This document shows positions 44,182 through 52,017 of a stretch of DNA of 64,000 bases, one piece after another. The number at the start of each line of letters is the position of its first letter. Within the stretch, counting starts at the first letter, position 1. The notes under the pieces are model-generated. The model was not told the DNA's origin, did not search any database, and saw nothing but the letters and a program-made list of their open reading frames with translations. Origin of the DNA: Sinorhizobium sojae CCBAU 05684 (GTDB lineage Bacteria > Pseudomonadota > Alphaproteobacteria > Rhizobiales > Rhizobiaceae). The stretch spans positions 1,922,001 through 1,986,000 of the forward strand of contig NZ_CP023067.1 of NCBI RefSeq assembly GCF_002288525.1, read 5' to 3'. Both the position numbers and the translations under genes were made by a program.

Positions 44182-44666
44182 TCGAGATTCACCCCACCGC
44201 TCACGTCAGCCCCTTGGCTGATATCGATGATTCGACCCGCGGAACCCGCGTTGTAATCGGAGCGAACTCGGTGATTGACAGCTTCGTGAAGATCAAGGCG
44301 GCAGGCGGCAGGGGCGATTTAGAGGTCGGCAATCATTGCTATCTCAACAGCGGGTGCGTGCTTTACACCGGAAATGGGATTCGTATCGGCAATGATGTTC
44401 TAGTAGCCGCCAACTGCACCTTCGCCCCAGTAAACCACGCCTTTTCGGATAGGAACCAGCCTATCCGCCAACAGGGCTTCCAGGCGAGCCGAGGCGGAAT
44501 TCTAATCGAAGACGATGTGTGGCTTGGAGCAAATTGCGTCATTCTCGACGGTGCGATCATACGGCGCGGCTGCGTGGTCGCGGCCGGCGCGATCGTGCGC
44601 GGGGAGCTCACATCCTATACGGTCTATGGCGGAAATCCCTTGCGGGTGCTGGGGGAACGGTCGTGA
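44178..44666 (+). CDS. Left-handed beta-helix acyltransferase
   Basis: The 162-residue protein is built from hexapeptide repeats (VVIGANSVIDSFVKIKAAGG, VGNHCYLNSGCVLYTGNGIR) and ends with DDVWLGANCVILDGAIIRRG followed by VYGGNPLRVLG, the xenobiotic/maltose O-acetyltransferase pattern. It probably acetylates the deoxyhexose or the glycan. It overlaps the genes on both sides by four bases, so it belongs firmly to the operon. Confidence 0.87.
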   Translation: MIEIHPTAHVSPLADIDDSTRGTRVVIGANSVIDSFVKIKAAGGRGDLEVGNHCYLNSGCVLYTGNGIRIGNDVLVAANCTFAPVNHAFSDRNQPIRQQGFQASRGGILIEDDVWLGANCVILDGAIIRRGCVVAAGAIVRGELTSYTVYGGNPLRVLGERS

Positions 44667-45493
44667 AATACACCGTCTTTGGCGCATCCGGCCTGATAGG
44701 CGGCCATCTCGTTCGACGGCTCAGAGAGCTTGGTCACGACGTATTGGCCGCTCCTCGCGATTTTGCGGCAATGCCTGACGCGGATCTCGGACACGTCATT
44801 TATGCGATTGGGCTGACCGCAGATTTCCGCAGCCGTCCTTTTGATACCATCACCGCGCATGTCTCCCTCACCGCGGATATTCTGCGTGCGGCGCACTTTT
44901 GCTCATTCCTATATCTGTCCTCAACTCGAGTTTACGGCAACGGGACGCAGACGGAGGAGAATGCCTCTTTATCAGCGCGCCCGGCCGATCCTTCCGACCT
45001 CTACAACCTTTCCAAGTTGACGGGTGAAGCGATCTGTTTGCAATCGGGGCGTCCTGACGTGCGCATCGCCCGCCTTTCGAACGTCGTAGGAATTGATGAA
45101 GCAAGCGCGGATACTTTCATCGGCGCCCTATGCCGTGAGGCGCGAACTGGGCGTATTACTTTGCAAACGGCCTTAGATTCTCGAAAAGATTACATCTGGA
45201 TCGGCGATGTTGTGGATCTACTCGCACGGATCGCAAGTGAGGGCACCCAGTCCATTTATAATGTGGCGAGCGGTAGAAATATCACGCATGCGCAGTGGGT
45301 AGAGGCAATTTGTGGCCGCACTGGTTGTTCTCTCACTGTCGCGGAGCACGCACCCGCGGTTTCATTCCCGCCAATATCAATTCAAAGGATTCAGCGGGAA
45401 TTTCAGTTTTATCCAGCGGACGTGCTGGGCTATCTTCCCGATATTCTCGCCGACCGACTCCGAACTGCAGAGAAAACCCGCATAGACGAATAG
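44663..45493 (+). CDS. NAD(P)-dependent 4-keto-sugar reductase/epimerase
   Basis: The GTG at 44663 overlaps the acyltransferase stop (GTGA) and starts the Rossmann domain (KYTVFGASGLIGGHLVRRL). FLYLSSTRVYGNGT and DLYNLSKLTGEAIC carry the catalytic Ser/Tyr/Lys residues, and IARLSNVVGID and SRKDYIWIGDVVD follow. Of 276 residues, it fits an RfbJ/abequose-synthase or rhamnose-reductase-like role, reducing the C-methylated CDP-4-keto sugar. Annotation with an earlier ATG (44519) would only add an out-of-context segment overlapping the previous gene. Confidence 0.85.
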   Translation: MKYTVFGASGLIGGHLVRRLRELGHDVLAAPRDFAAMPDADLGHVIYAIGLTADFRSRPFDTITAHVSLTADILRAAHFCSFLYLSSTRVYGNGTQTEENASLSARPADPSDLYNLSKLTGEAICLQSGRPDVRIARLSNVVGIDEASADTFIGALCREARTGRITLQTALDSRKDYIWIGDVVDLLARIASEGTQSIYNVASGRNITHAQWVEAICGRTGCSLTVAEHAPAVSFPPISIQRIQREFQFYPADVLGYLPDILADRLRTAEKTRIDE

Positions 45494-45509
45494 AACTAGG
45501 TTTGATTTC

Positions 45510-46286
45510 ATGGACCCTGCTGAACAATTCAGATTGGAACGTACTTCTGCCATCGAAGCCTATGGCCGGAATGAGGAATTCCGGACGATTTCTGCCGAGT
45601 GGCGCGCCAAGTCAATGGCGGAGCGCTATGTCTATAATTTTGACTGGCTGGGGCGCCCGATAATCCAATATCCGCAGGATATCCAGGCGATACAGGAACT
45701 GGTGTGGACGACTCGCCCTGACCTTATTATTGAAACCGGCATAGCACATGGCGGGTCGCTTATTCTCAGCGCCTCCTTGCTTGCTCTCCTTGACATGTGT
45801 GACGCCATCGAGGCAGGTGTATCATTCGATCCCAGGGAAGCCAAGCGCAAGGTCGTTGGCGTAGATATTGACATCCGTGCGCACAACCGCGCCGCAATAG
45901 AAAAGCACCCCATGGCCACCCGGATCGAAATGATTCAGGGCTCTTCCATCGATGCAGAAGTCATAGAGTCTGTCAAAGCGCTGGCGATGGGCCACGAGAG
46001 AGTCATGGTTTGCCTCGATTCGATGCACACGCACGACCATGTCCTCGCCGAGCTAGAGGCCTATGCGCCCCTCGTAACGCGGGGCTGCTACTGCGTTGTT
46101 TTTGATACTTTCGTGGAAGAACTATCTCCCGGCTTCTTCGGAGATCGCGCTTGGGATGTAGGCAATAATCCGATGACCGCCGTTCACGCCTATACCGCCA
46201 TGCACCCTGAATTCAGTATTGATCGTACGATGGCGAACAAGCTCATGGTCACGGTGGCACCGGACGGCTTTTTGAAGAGACTGTGA
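45510..46286 (+). CDS. Cephalosporin hydroxylase (CmcI)-family sugar O-methyltransferase
   Basis: The 258-residue protein has the CmcI fold signature: IIETGIAHGGSLILSASLLA, KVVGVDIDIRAHNRAAIEKH, RVMVCLDSMHTHDHVLAELE and CYCVVFDTFVEEL. Members in polysaccharide loci are SAM- and metal-dependent rhamnosyl or hexosyl O-methyltransferases. Here it probably methylates a glycan residue. The stop overlaps the start of the next gene. Confidence 0.83.
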   Translation: MDPAEQFRLERTSAIEAYGRNEEFRTISAEWRAKSMAERYVYNFDWLGRPIIQYPQDIQAIQELVWTTRPDLIIETGIAHGGSLILSASLLALLDMCDAIEAGVSFDPREAKRKVVGVDIDIRAHNRAAIEKHPMATRIEMIQGSSIDAEVIESVKALAMGHERVMVCLDSMHTHDHVLAELEAYAPLVTRGCYCVVFDTFVEELSPGFFGDRAWDVGNNPMTAVHAYTAMHPEFSIDRTMANKLMVTVAPDGFLKRL

Positions 46287-47131
46287 TGGCCAGCAGACCG
46301 AAGATCGCCGTTGTTGTTCCCGTTTACAATGGCGCCAAGACTCTTCGAAGCAGCCTGGAGTGCATTGCAAATCAGACGTTTGTCGACTTCAAAGCCATCA
46401 TTCTGGAAAATGGATCCACCGACAATACTGCGGAAATTGCAAAGGCCTTCTGTGGGACAGACAGCAGATTTTCATTGGTCACAAATGAAAAACACGTCAG
46501 CGGACCTGAAAATCTCGCAAGAGGCGTTCGTCTAGGTGCAGCAGAGGGTGAGTACTTCTGCCTTAGAGCTTGCGATGATCACTCCTCCCTAGATTTCCTT
46601 GAAAAGCTTGTTCAAGCTTTGGAAAGTGATCCAACCAGGATGGTTGCTACCTGCGCGACCAGATTGGTCGGCCCGAATAGGAGTAGAATTAAGCGTCCCG
46701 ATAAGTCTATTTTTGGCTTCGTTGACGGCTATGTTCGGGGAAGCGTGCCAAGAAATCTTACATTTCCGGCTGAGTGGATCTACAATCTGTACCGGTCGAG
46801 CGCTAAGGAAATGCTTTTGTCCCGGTGGTTCGAGCTAGGGAATCCCTGGTGCTTTGCGTCCTACGTTGTATCGGAATTTGTGGTACGAGATTTGGTGATC
46901 TACGTAGACGGACCGACATACGATTTTACTGAAGGCTCTGGTTCTGAACAGCGATACGGGGCCAAAAGCTTTCAGGAGCGGTTGAGCCAGCGGCTCAAGT
47001 ATACGATCGGCTGTTACCGCCTCAGAGAAAAGTTACCCCCCGTTTCATTACTCACAAGACTAAGATTCTTCCGCATGTGCTGGAATGATGCTCGTCGAAA
47101 GACCCGATATAAATTGTTTTGGATTCTGTAA
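46286..47131 (+). CDS. Glycosyltransferase family 2 (GT-A)
   Basis: From ATG 46286, overlapping the previous stop by one base, the 281-residue protein starts with the GT2 core IAVVVPVYNGAKTLRSSLEC and ILENGSTDNTAEIAKAF, with the metal-binding CDDHSS. It is soluble or peripheral at the inner membrane. It should add a sugar, perhaps the CDP-deoxyhexose made upstream, to a lipid-linked oligosaccharide. GC content is low even for the operon. Confidence 0.85.
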   Translation: MASRPKIAVVVPVYNGAKTLRSSLECIANQTFVDFKAIILENGSTDNTAEIAKAFCGTDSRFSLVTNEKHVSGPENLARGVRLGAAEGEYFCLRACDDHSSLDFLEKLVQALESDPTRMVATCATRLVGPNRSRIKRPDKSIFGFVDGYVRGSVPRNLTFPAEWIYNLYRSSAKEMLLSRWFELGNPWCFASYVVSEFVVRDLVIYVDGPTYDFTEGSGSEQRYGAKSFQERLSQRLKYTIGCYRLREKLPPVSLLTRLRFFRMCWNDARRKTRYKLFWIL

Positions 47132-47133
47132 TC

Positions 47134-48198
47134 ATGCAATATCCTTTTAGAAAAGATTTCTCGTTCCCACGCCGATCTTTAGGTCAAATTGCCAGAACAT
47201 ACTTTGATAACTGGCGCGTGTCTCGTCGGGAGCGCCGCGACAGAAGGGTATCGACAATTTGTCCAGTCCGGGATGTTTCGAACTTGGCAGTGTCAGATTT
47301 GCCACTCATATTTATTACTCGAAACGAAATCACGATCCTACCGGCCTTCCTCCGGCACTATCGCAAATTGGGCGTTACCCGCTTCATTTGCGTTGATGAC
47401 GGATCGAGTGATGGATCTCGTGAGTATCTTCTTCAACAGAAGGACGTAGATGTCTGGACATCGCCGATGCGATTCGCGGAAGCAAGAAGAGGGCGTATTT
47501 GGCGGGAGGCTCTAATTGAGCAATATGGGCACAACCGCTGGTACGTGAACGTGGACTCAGACGAGTTCCTAGTCTACGATCAATGTCCCCGAGAAACACT
47601 CCCAGACCTCATTAGTGTGCTCGAAGAGCGCAATATTTGGCGGCTCCCGGCACCTATGCTGGACTTCTATCCATCCGGCGCAAACAATCAGATACCAGAC
47701 GAGATGCCTTGGAAAAGTGTCAACAATTTCGATGGCCAAGGCTACGAGGTGAATTTTGGAAAACGCGGAATAAGCATCAAAGGCGGCCCGAGAAAGCGCC
47801 TTTTTGGTGAAAACAACGAACTCATCAAGTATCCGGTAATTTATTGGGATAGAGCGTGTTTCTTTGGAAGCAGCATTCACCAGCCGCTGCCATACCAGCG
47901 CAACTTCTCCCCCCTATGGGGTGCGCTGTTACATTTCAAATTCTTTACCAACTATCGAGACAAGATAACTGAAGCAGTCTCTGATCAGCAACATTACAAT
48001 TCGTCGCAGCATTACCGCGCTATGAAGAAGGAGATTGACGAATTGGGCTCGATCGCTTTCATGCACGAAGGTTCAATAAAGTTCACCGATCCCATGCAGC
48101 TAGTCGATCTCGGCTTTATTCCGTCTATCACATTTGACCTAGATGACAGACGCCTGACTCCAATGAGAGAGTGGTCGCCAGACCCTGGTAGGGGATGA
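47134..48198 (+). CDS. Glycosyltransferase family 2-like protein (PF13704 type)
   Basis: From ATG 47134, three bases after the previous stop, the product has 354 residues. LPLIFITRNEITILPAFLRH and FICVDDGSSDGSREYLL form the nucleotide-binding fold, and NVDSDEFLVYD carries the metal-binding Asp residues. This family of about 350 residues transfers sugars in capsule, LPS and glycoprotein pathways. It is the last gene of the operon and ends about 200 bases before the convergent phage gene. Confidence 0.83.
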   Translation: MQYPFRKDFSFPRRSLGQIARTYFDNWRVSRRERRDRRVSTICPVRDVSNLAVSDLPLIFITRNEITILPAFLRHYRKLGVTRFICVDDGSSDGSREYLLQQKDVDVWTSPMRFAEARRGRIWREALIEQYGHNRWYVNVDSDEFLVYDQCPRETLPDLISVLEERNIWRLPAPMLDFYPSGANNQIPDEMPWKSVNNFDGQGYEVNFGKRGISIKGGPRKRLFGENNELIKYPVIYWDRACFFGSSIHQPLPYQRNFSPLWGALLHFKFFTNYRDKITEAVSDQQHYNSSQHYRAMKKEIDELGSIAFMHEGSIKFTDPMQLVDLGFIPSITFDLDDRRLTPMREWSPDPGRG

Positions 48199-48408
48199 AA
48201 GCGTCCGCGACGTGCTCACCGCAGTCTTGTAGTGAGATACCTTTCTTTGACGACCATGCGGTCGCCTTTTGCATGGCTCTCCACCTGCCCTCCCTTCTAC
48301 GGGCGAAGTCGAGAAAGATCGTTACCGTGGCATCACTCAATTGGGATCGCCGCCCTAACCCGCTTCTCTCACCGCCACACTGTGAGCGATTCGGGCAAAC
48401 ACGGAACG

Positions 48409-48900
48409 TTAAACGTTGAGCGCGTCGGTCCACATCGCGTCAATTTGCGCATCGCTCAAGCCGAGCGCTGTACTGATCGTCGCGACGATACGGTCGGCTC
48501 GTGCGAAGGTCGTCGCGTATTCCCACTCAATCTGCGCCTTCTCCCGGTCGACGCTCGCCGGCATGGCATCAATCGCGGCCGTAACTTGACGCGGTGAAAT
48601 GCCGGCGCGGAGCAAACCTACTCGGAGCTTGCGCGCGGTCAACCGCGGCAAGGATGCGCGAACTTCCGCTGCCGTCGGCGGGATGTAGGGCCGGATCGGG
48701 AACGAAGGGTTGTCGGCGAGCCACTTCCGGACCATTGGGTTCAAGCCGAACATGTCATCCGGGCGACTGCAATAATCCGCGTCATAGGTGTTTCCCTCCG
48801 CGTCTGTGATGTTGCAACGAAGGATGAAGACGCCGCGCTCGCTCGTGGCCTTGATTGAAGCAACAGAATTGAGAGTCGTGCCGGATGATGTCATCGCCAT
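48409..48900 (-). CDS. Prophage protein downstream of tail fibre
   Basis: The 163-residue product begins one base after the tail fibre gene. It has no recognised domain: a beta-rich N-terminus (GVFILRCNITDAEGNTYDAD), a Pro-rich middle (PSFPIRPYIPPTAAEV) and a helical C-terminus (DREKAQIEWEYATTFARADR). Position and similar small proteins after fibres suggest a fibre chaperone or tail attachment factor. That is inference. Confidence 0.6.
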   Translation of the reverse strand: MAMTSSGTTLNSVASIKATSERGVFILRCNITDAEGNTYDADYCSRPDDMFGLNPMVRKWLADNPSFPIRPYIPPTAAEVRASLPRLTARKLRVGLLRAGISPRQVTAAIDAMPASVDREKAQIEWEYATTFARADRIVATISTALGLSDAQIDAMWTDALNV

Positions 48901-50079
48901 TCACGCAACCCTCTGCAAGAGGGCCCAACCGTCGCCGTTCACCCCGCGAGCCCGCCACGTTCCCGACAATAGGTTGCCCGCGTCCGTATGGCCGGAATAG
49001 AGATACTGGTAATTGAGATTTAAACGCAGACTTGGCGTAACAGAAGCGTTCCGGGCCGTATTATTAGTATAACACAAGATAGCATGCCCCAACGGAAAGC
49101 TCGTGTCGTTCGCCCCTGCGCCGGCGTAGACCTCCGCAGCCGTAAACCCCAACGCATGCGTATGGCTCGTCGAAGTAACCGAGTTTGTCGTCGCATTGGT
49201 GATGCTGCCCGGCGTCCCCAGCGTCAGCGTCCGGTTGGCGGCGAGGTCACCGCCGCCCGTCAGGCCGTTGCCGGCGGTGATCGTTCGCGCTTCCGGCGCC
49301 ACACCCAGGGCGTCGTAGTTTCCAGCCGTGAGAATCTGGCTTCCGAACAGATAGCCTGTGTTCGTATCGCCCTCGAGTTGAAGCGGGTGCGGGGTATTCC
49401 AGGCTCCGTCACCTATCCTGTCAACGAGGATATGGAAATTGTGGGAGTCGACATAGGCCCAGAAGTCATAGGCCCCGGTTGTCGTGTCGTTGAATTTGAC
49501 CCTGGGGTTCCCGCCGGATATTTCGACCTCGTTTCCGGTGGTCGTGATCTTCCCTGACGTGGAAAGCGTGGTAATGCTGGAATAGGCACCGGAAATCCGA
49601 GCGTCCGGGACCGTGCCCGTCGTCAGGTTGGACGCATCGTTGGCACCGAGCGTGGCACGCGCCGCCGCCGCATCCGCATCGTTCAGAACCGTCTGCATGA
49701 AGGCCGAGATCCCGAGCGTCGTCAGCGCGGCCGCGGCGTTTGCGTCGTCGAGCAGCGTCCGCGCGAAAGGCGTCAGCGCCGTTGTCGCATAGGCATCCGC
49801 CGCCGTCGTGTAGATCATTCTGTCGGCCGAGGTGGCGAGGGCGGAAATCGAACTCAGCGCGGCATGGGCCGTCTGCGCGCCGAGCGCCGTTCGAGCGGCG
49901 CTCGCCGATGTGGCGCCGGTTCCGCCCGCGGTGATCGGTCGCGCGGCATTGGCATCGGCCGTCAGGTCGTCGATCAGCGCGTTATAGGGCACACTCTGAA
50001 TTGTCGTGTTCGGCACGCCCTTGGTGCCGGCCGGGGGTGAATAGATTCCGCCTGTTCTTGGCAATGGTGCCTCCATCAA
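48901..50079 (-). CDS. Phage tail fibre-like protein
   Basis: The 392-residue protein is rich in Ala, Thr and Ser, with repeated segments of the type AAAALTTLGIS and AAAARATLGANDASNLTTGT that form trimeric beta-helix fibres. A mid portion (KITTTGNEVEISGGNPRVKF) and a C-terminal GLTGGGDLAANRTLTLGTPG motif are widespread in phage side fibres. The C-terminal 60 residues should hold the receptor-binding tip. The polysaccharide operon lies only one gene away. Confidence 0.85.
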   Translation of the reverse strand: MMEAPLPRTGGIYSPPAGTKGVPNTTIQSVPYNALIDDLTADANAARPITAGGTGATSASAARTALGAQTAHAALSSISALATSADRMIYTTAADAYATTALTPFARTLLDDANAAAALTTLGISAFMQTVLNDADAAAARATLGANDASNLTTGTVPDARISGAYSSITTLSTSGKITTTGNEVEISGGNPRVKFNDTTTGAYDFWAYVDSHNFHILVDRIGDGAWNTPHPLQLEGDTNTGYLFGSQILTAGNYDALGVAPEARTITAGNGLTGGGDLAANRTLTLGTPGSITNATTNSVTSTSHTHALGFTAAEVYAGAGANDTSFPLGHAILCYTNNTARNASVTPSLRLNLNYQYLYSGHTDAGNLLSGTWRARGVNGDGWALLQRVA

Positions 50080-50124
50080 ACGTTAATCGGGAGCATCTCT
50101 CGGGAGCGTCAGGAATTGCCGGCC

Positions 50125-51477
50125 CTACTTTGGCATCTTGCCCGCCGCAAAAAGCCGCCCATAATCCACCCGCCGCATGCCGTCAGGCCCGCGGACGACC
50201 GCATCGGGGCGGGCTTTCTCCACCTCCTGCGCCATCACCCCGATATGCTTCGGCCCGCCGGCGGGCTCGCCCCTGTAGCGGTATTCATAGAGATTGTGCC
50301 CCTTGAGCCGGCCGACCTTCTCGATATTCTTCTTGGCGCGGCGGTCGGACTTCGGCAGGAGGCCGAGCAGAGACTGAAACAAGCCCGCGCCCGCCTGCTG
50401 CCGCGCATTATAGGCCGCCACCTGGTTCTGGTAGTTCTGCTGCACCAGCCCCGCATAATCCACCGGCTGGATCGATTGCCCCTGCGTCGGCACGAAATTC
50501 GGGTTCGTCACCTGCGCGCCGGAAAGCAGCGCCGAGATCTCGTTGATCGGCTGGTTGCGCATCGCATATTGCTCGTTCAGGTAGTTCGAGCGCGCCGCAT
50601 TTCGGGCGCTGAGCAGCGCCTGCTGCGCATTGAAGCTCTGGTCGTCGAGCGCATTGTTGGCCGCAGTCGCCGATTGGCCGTTCTGGTGCATCTGCTGCAG
50701 CGCATTGTTGCTGAAATCGGCATTCTGCAGCGCCTGGCCATAGGCCTGCGCCTGGGCCGCATTTTCGAAGCCCGCCTTGTCTCGCGCAAGCCCGGCAAGC
50801 CGCGACTGCTCCTGCCCGGCATTCAGCACGGCCGCAATGCGCGCGTCGTTCGTCGTCCGGTTCGCCTCGTCGACCGCGCGATCATAGGCTTCCGATCCCG
50901 GCTGCAGCCCCTGGTTCGCAAGCCGCGTCTCGAGCGCCGCCCGGTCGCGTTCGAGCTGCGGGTTGAGGCGGGCCATCAGCGCCTCCTCGTATCGGCTCGT
51001 GTCGAAATCCGTGTCGTAGCTGCGCGTTACGCTGCCGCCATTGCCGACAGCGGTCGCAAGCTTCGGCCCGCCGGAAAATTGCTGGTACTGCGGCAGCGTG
51101 AGCTTCGAAGGGTCGCCCGCCGCCGGTGCGCCGGAAAGGTCCACCGGCTTGCCGAGCAGGTCCGTCAGGCGGGAGGACTGCTGGTTTGCAAGCGTCGCGA
51201 GATTGAGGTTCGCGCCATCATTCTGCTTCTTGATCGCCGCCTGATCGGGCGAGAGTTCCTGGACCGCCGTCCAGGTCGGCAGGTCATAGGCCTTGCCGCT
51301 CATCGGGTCGGTCCACTTGTTCGTGCCCGTCACCTTGTAGGTGAGGCTGCCGTCCGGCGTGACCTGGTTGACATTGCCGATATAGCCGTTGGCAACGGCC
51401 GTCCCGATATTGGTCGAGGTCTGCGCCGCCGCCGTCGCCTTCGGATCGGGAGGAGTGGGGGCTTTCGATTTTCCCAT
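50125..51477 (-). CDS. Phage virion protein with C-terminal S74 intramolecular chaperone
   Basis: The 450-residue protein has a helical, Gln/Asn/Ala-rich body (for example NAQQALLSARNAARSNYLNE). The C-terminus (about 375-450) has SDRRAKKNIEKVGRLKGHNL, then YRGEPAGGPKHIGVMAQEVE, the peptidase_S74 chaperone signature with its catalytic-type Ser at the SD-R motif. In podoviruses such proteins help assemble fibres or ejection proteins. It lies just upstream of the fibre gene in transcription order. Confidence 0.83.
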   Translation of the reverse strand: MGKSKAPTPPDPKATAAAQTSTNIGTAVANGYIGNVNQVTPDGSLTYKVTGTNKWTDPMSGKAYDLPTWTAVQELSPDQAAIKKQNDGANLNLATLANQQSSRLTDLLGKPVDLSGAPAAGDPSKLTLPQYQQFSGGPKLATAVGNGGSVTRSYDTDFDTSRYEEALMARLNPQLERDRAALETRLANQGLQPGSEAYDRAVDEANRTTNDARIAAVLNAGQEQSRLAGLARDKAGFENAAQAQAYGQALQNADFSNNALQQMHQNGQSATAANNALDDQSFNAQQALLSARNAARSNYLNEQYAMRNQPINEISALLSGAQVTNPNFVPTQGQSIQPVDYAGLVQQNYQNQVAAYNARQQAGAGLFQSLLGLLPKSDRRAKKNIEKVGRLKGHNLYEYRYRGEPAGGPKHIGVMAQEVEKARPDAVVRGPDGMRRVDYGRLFAAGKMPK

Positions 51478-51485
51478 ATGGACAC

Positions 51486-51950
51486 CTATTTGATCGAGAC
51501 GGCACGATTGACGGCATGCGCCCGCCAGTCATCGTCCGTCAGCGTGAAGATGATTTCCGCCTCCCCTCGTCCGCGCAGGCGGGGGATGCGATGGCTTGTG
51601 AACCCGAAGCGCCGGGCGATATCGGCCATGCCGCCGTTCTCCTCCGAGACGCGCAGCACCGCCAGTTGGCAGCCGATCTCGTCGAAGGGATAGCCGAACA
51701 TGGCTTTGAGCACCGGCCGCGTCAGCCAGCGCCTGCTGGTAGAGGCCGCGGAAAGCTCGATCACCCCCGCCTCTGGCACGTAATTGTGGTAGACGACGCC
51801 CCCAATGAGCCGGCCTTGCTCCAGGACGCCGAGCGTCGTGAAGTCGGCAAAGCCCCTTTCGCAGCCGCCGATCCGGCTGGCGACGAAGGAGCCGATCGCC
51901 TCGTTTGTCGCGCGGTTGCCCGTCCCGCCCCAGAGGATGTTGACCCGCAC
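51486..51950 (-). CDS. GNAT-like phage protein
   Basis: The 154-residue protein has the fold order of acetyltransferases: VLEQGRLIGGVVYHNYVPEA, SAASTSRRWLTRPVLKAMFG and MADIARRFGFTSHRIP. The classical acetyl-CoA loop is degenerate. Similar proteins are encoded within structural operons of rhizobial and other podoviruses. It lies 8 bases from the S74 protein gene. Enzymatic activity is uncertain. Confidence 0.7.
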   Translation of the reverse strand: MRVNILWGGTGNRATNEAIGSFVASRIGGCERGFADFTTLGVLEQGRLIGGVVYHNYVPEAGVIELSAASTSRRWLTRPVLKAMFGYPFDEIGCQLAVLRVSEENGGMADIARRFGFTSHRIPRLRGRGEAEIIFTLTDDDWRAHAVNRAVSIK

Positions 51951-52017
51951 TTCTCACACTCCCTTGCCTTGCGCCACGTTTTGGCGAGACGAATGCAGGC
52001 GAAGGGAGAAATGCGCG

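Noticed and set aside
50116-51693. 525-codon plus-strand frame opposite the S74 protein gene
   Set aside because: Antisense shadow; Arg/Leu/Val-rich without domains, while the minus strand has a recognisable S74 chaperone.
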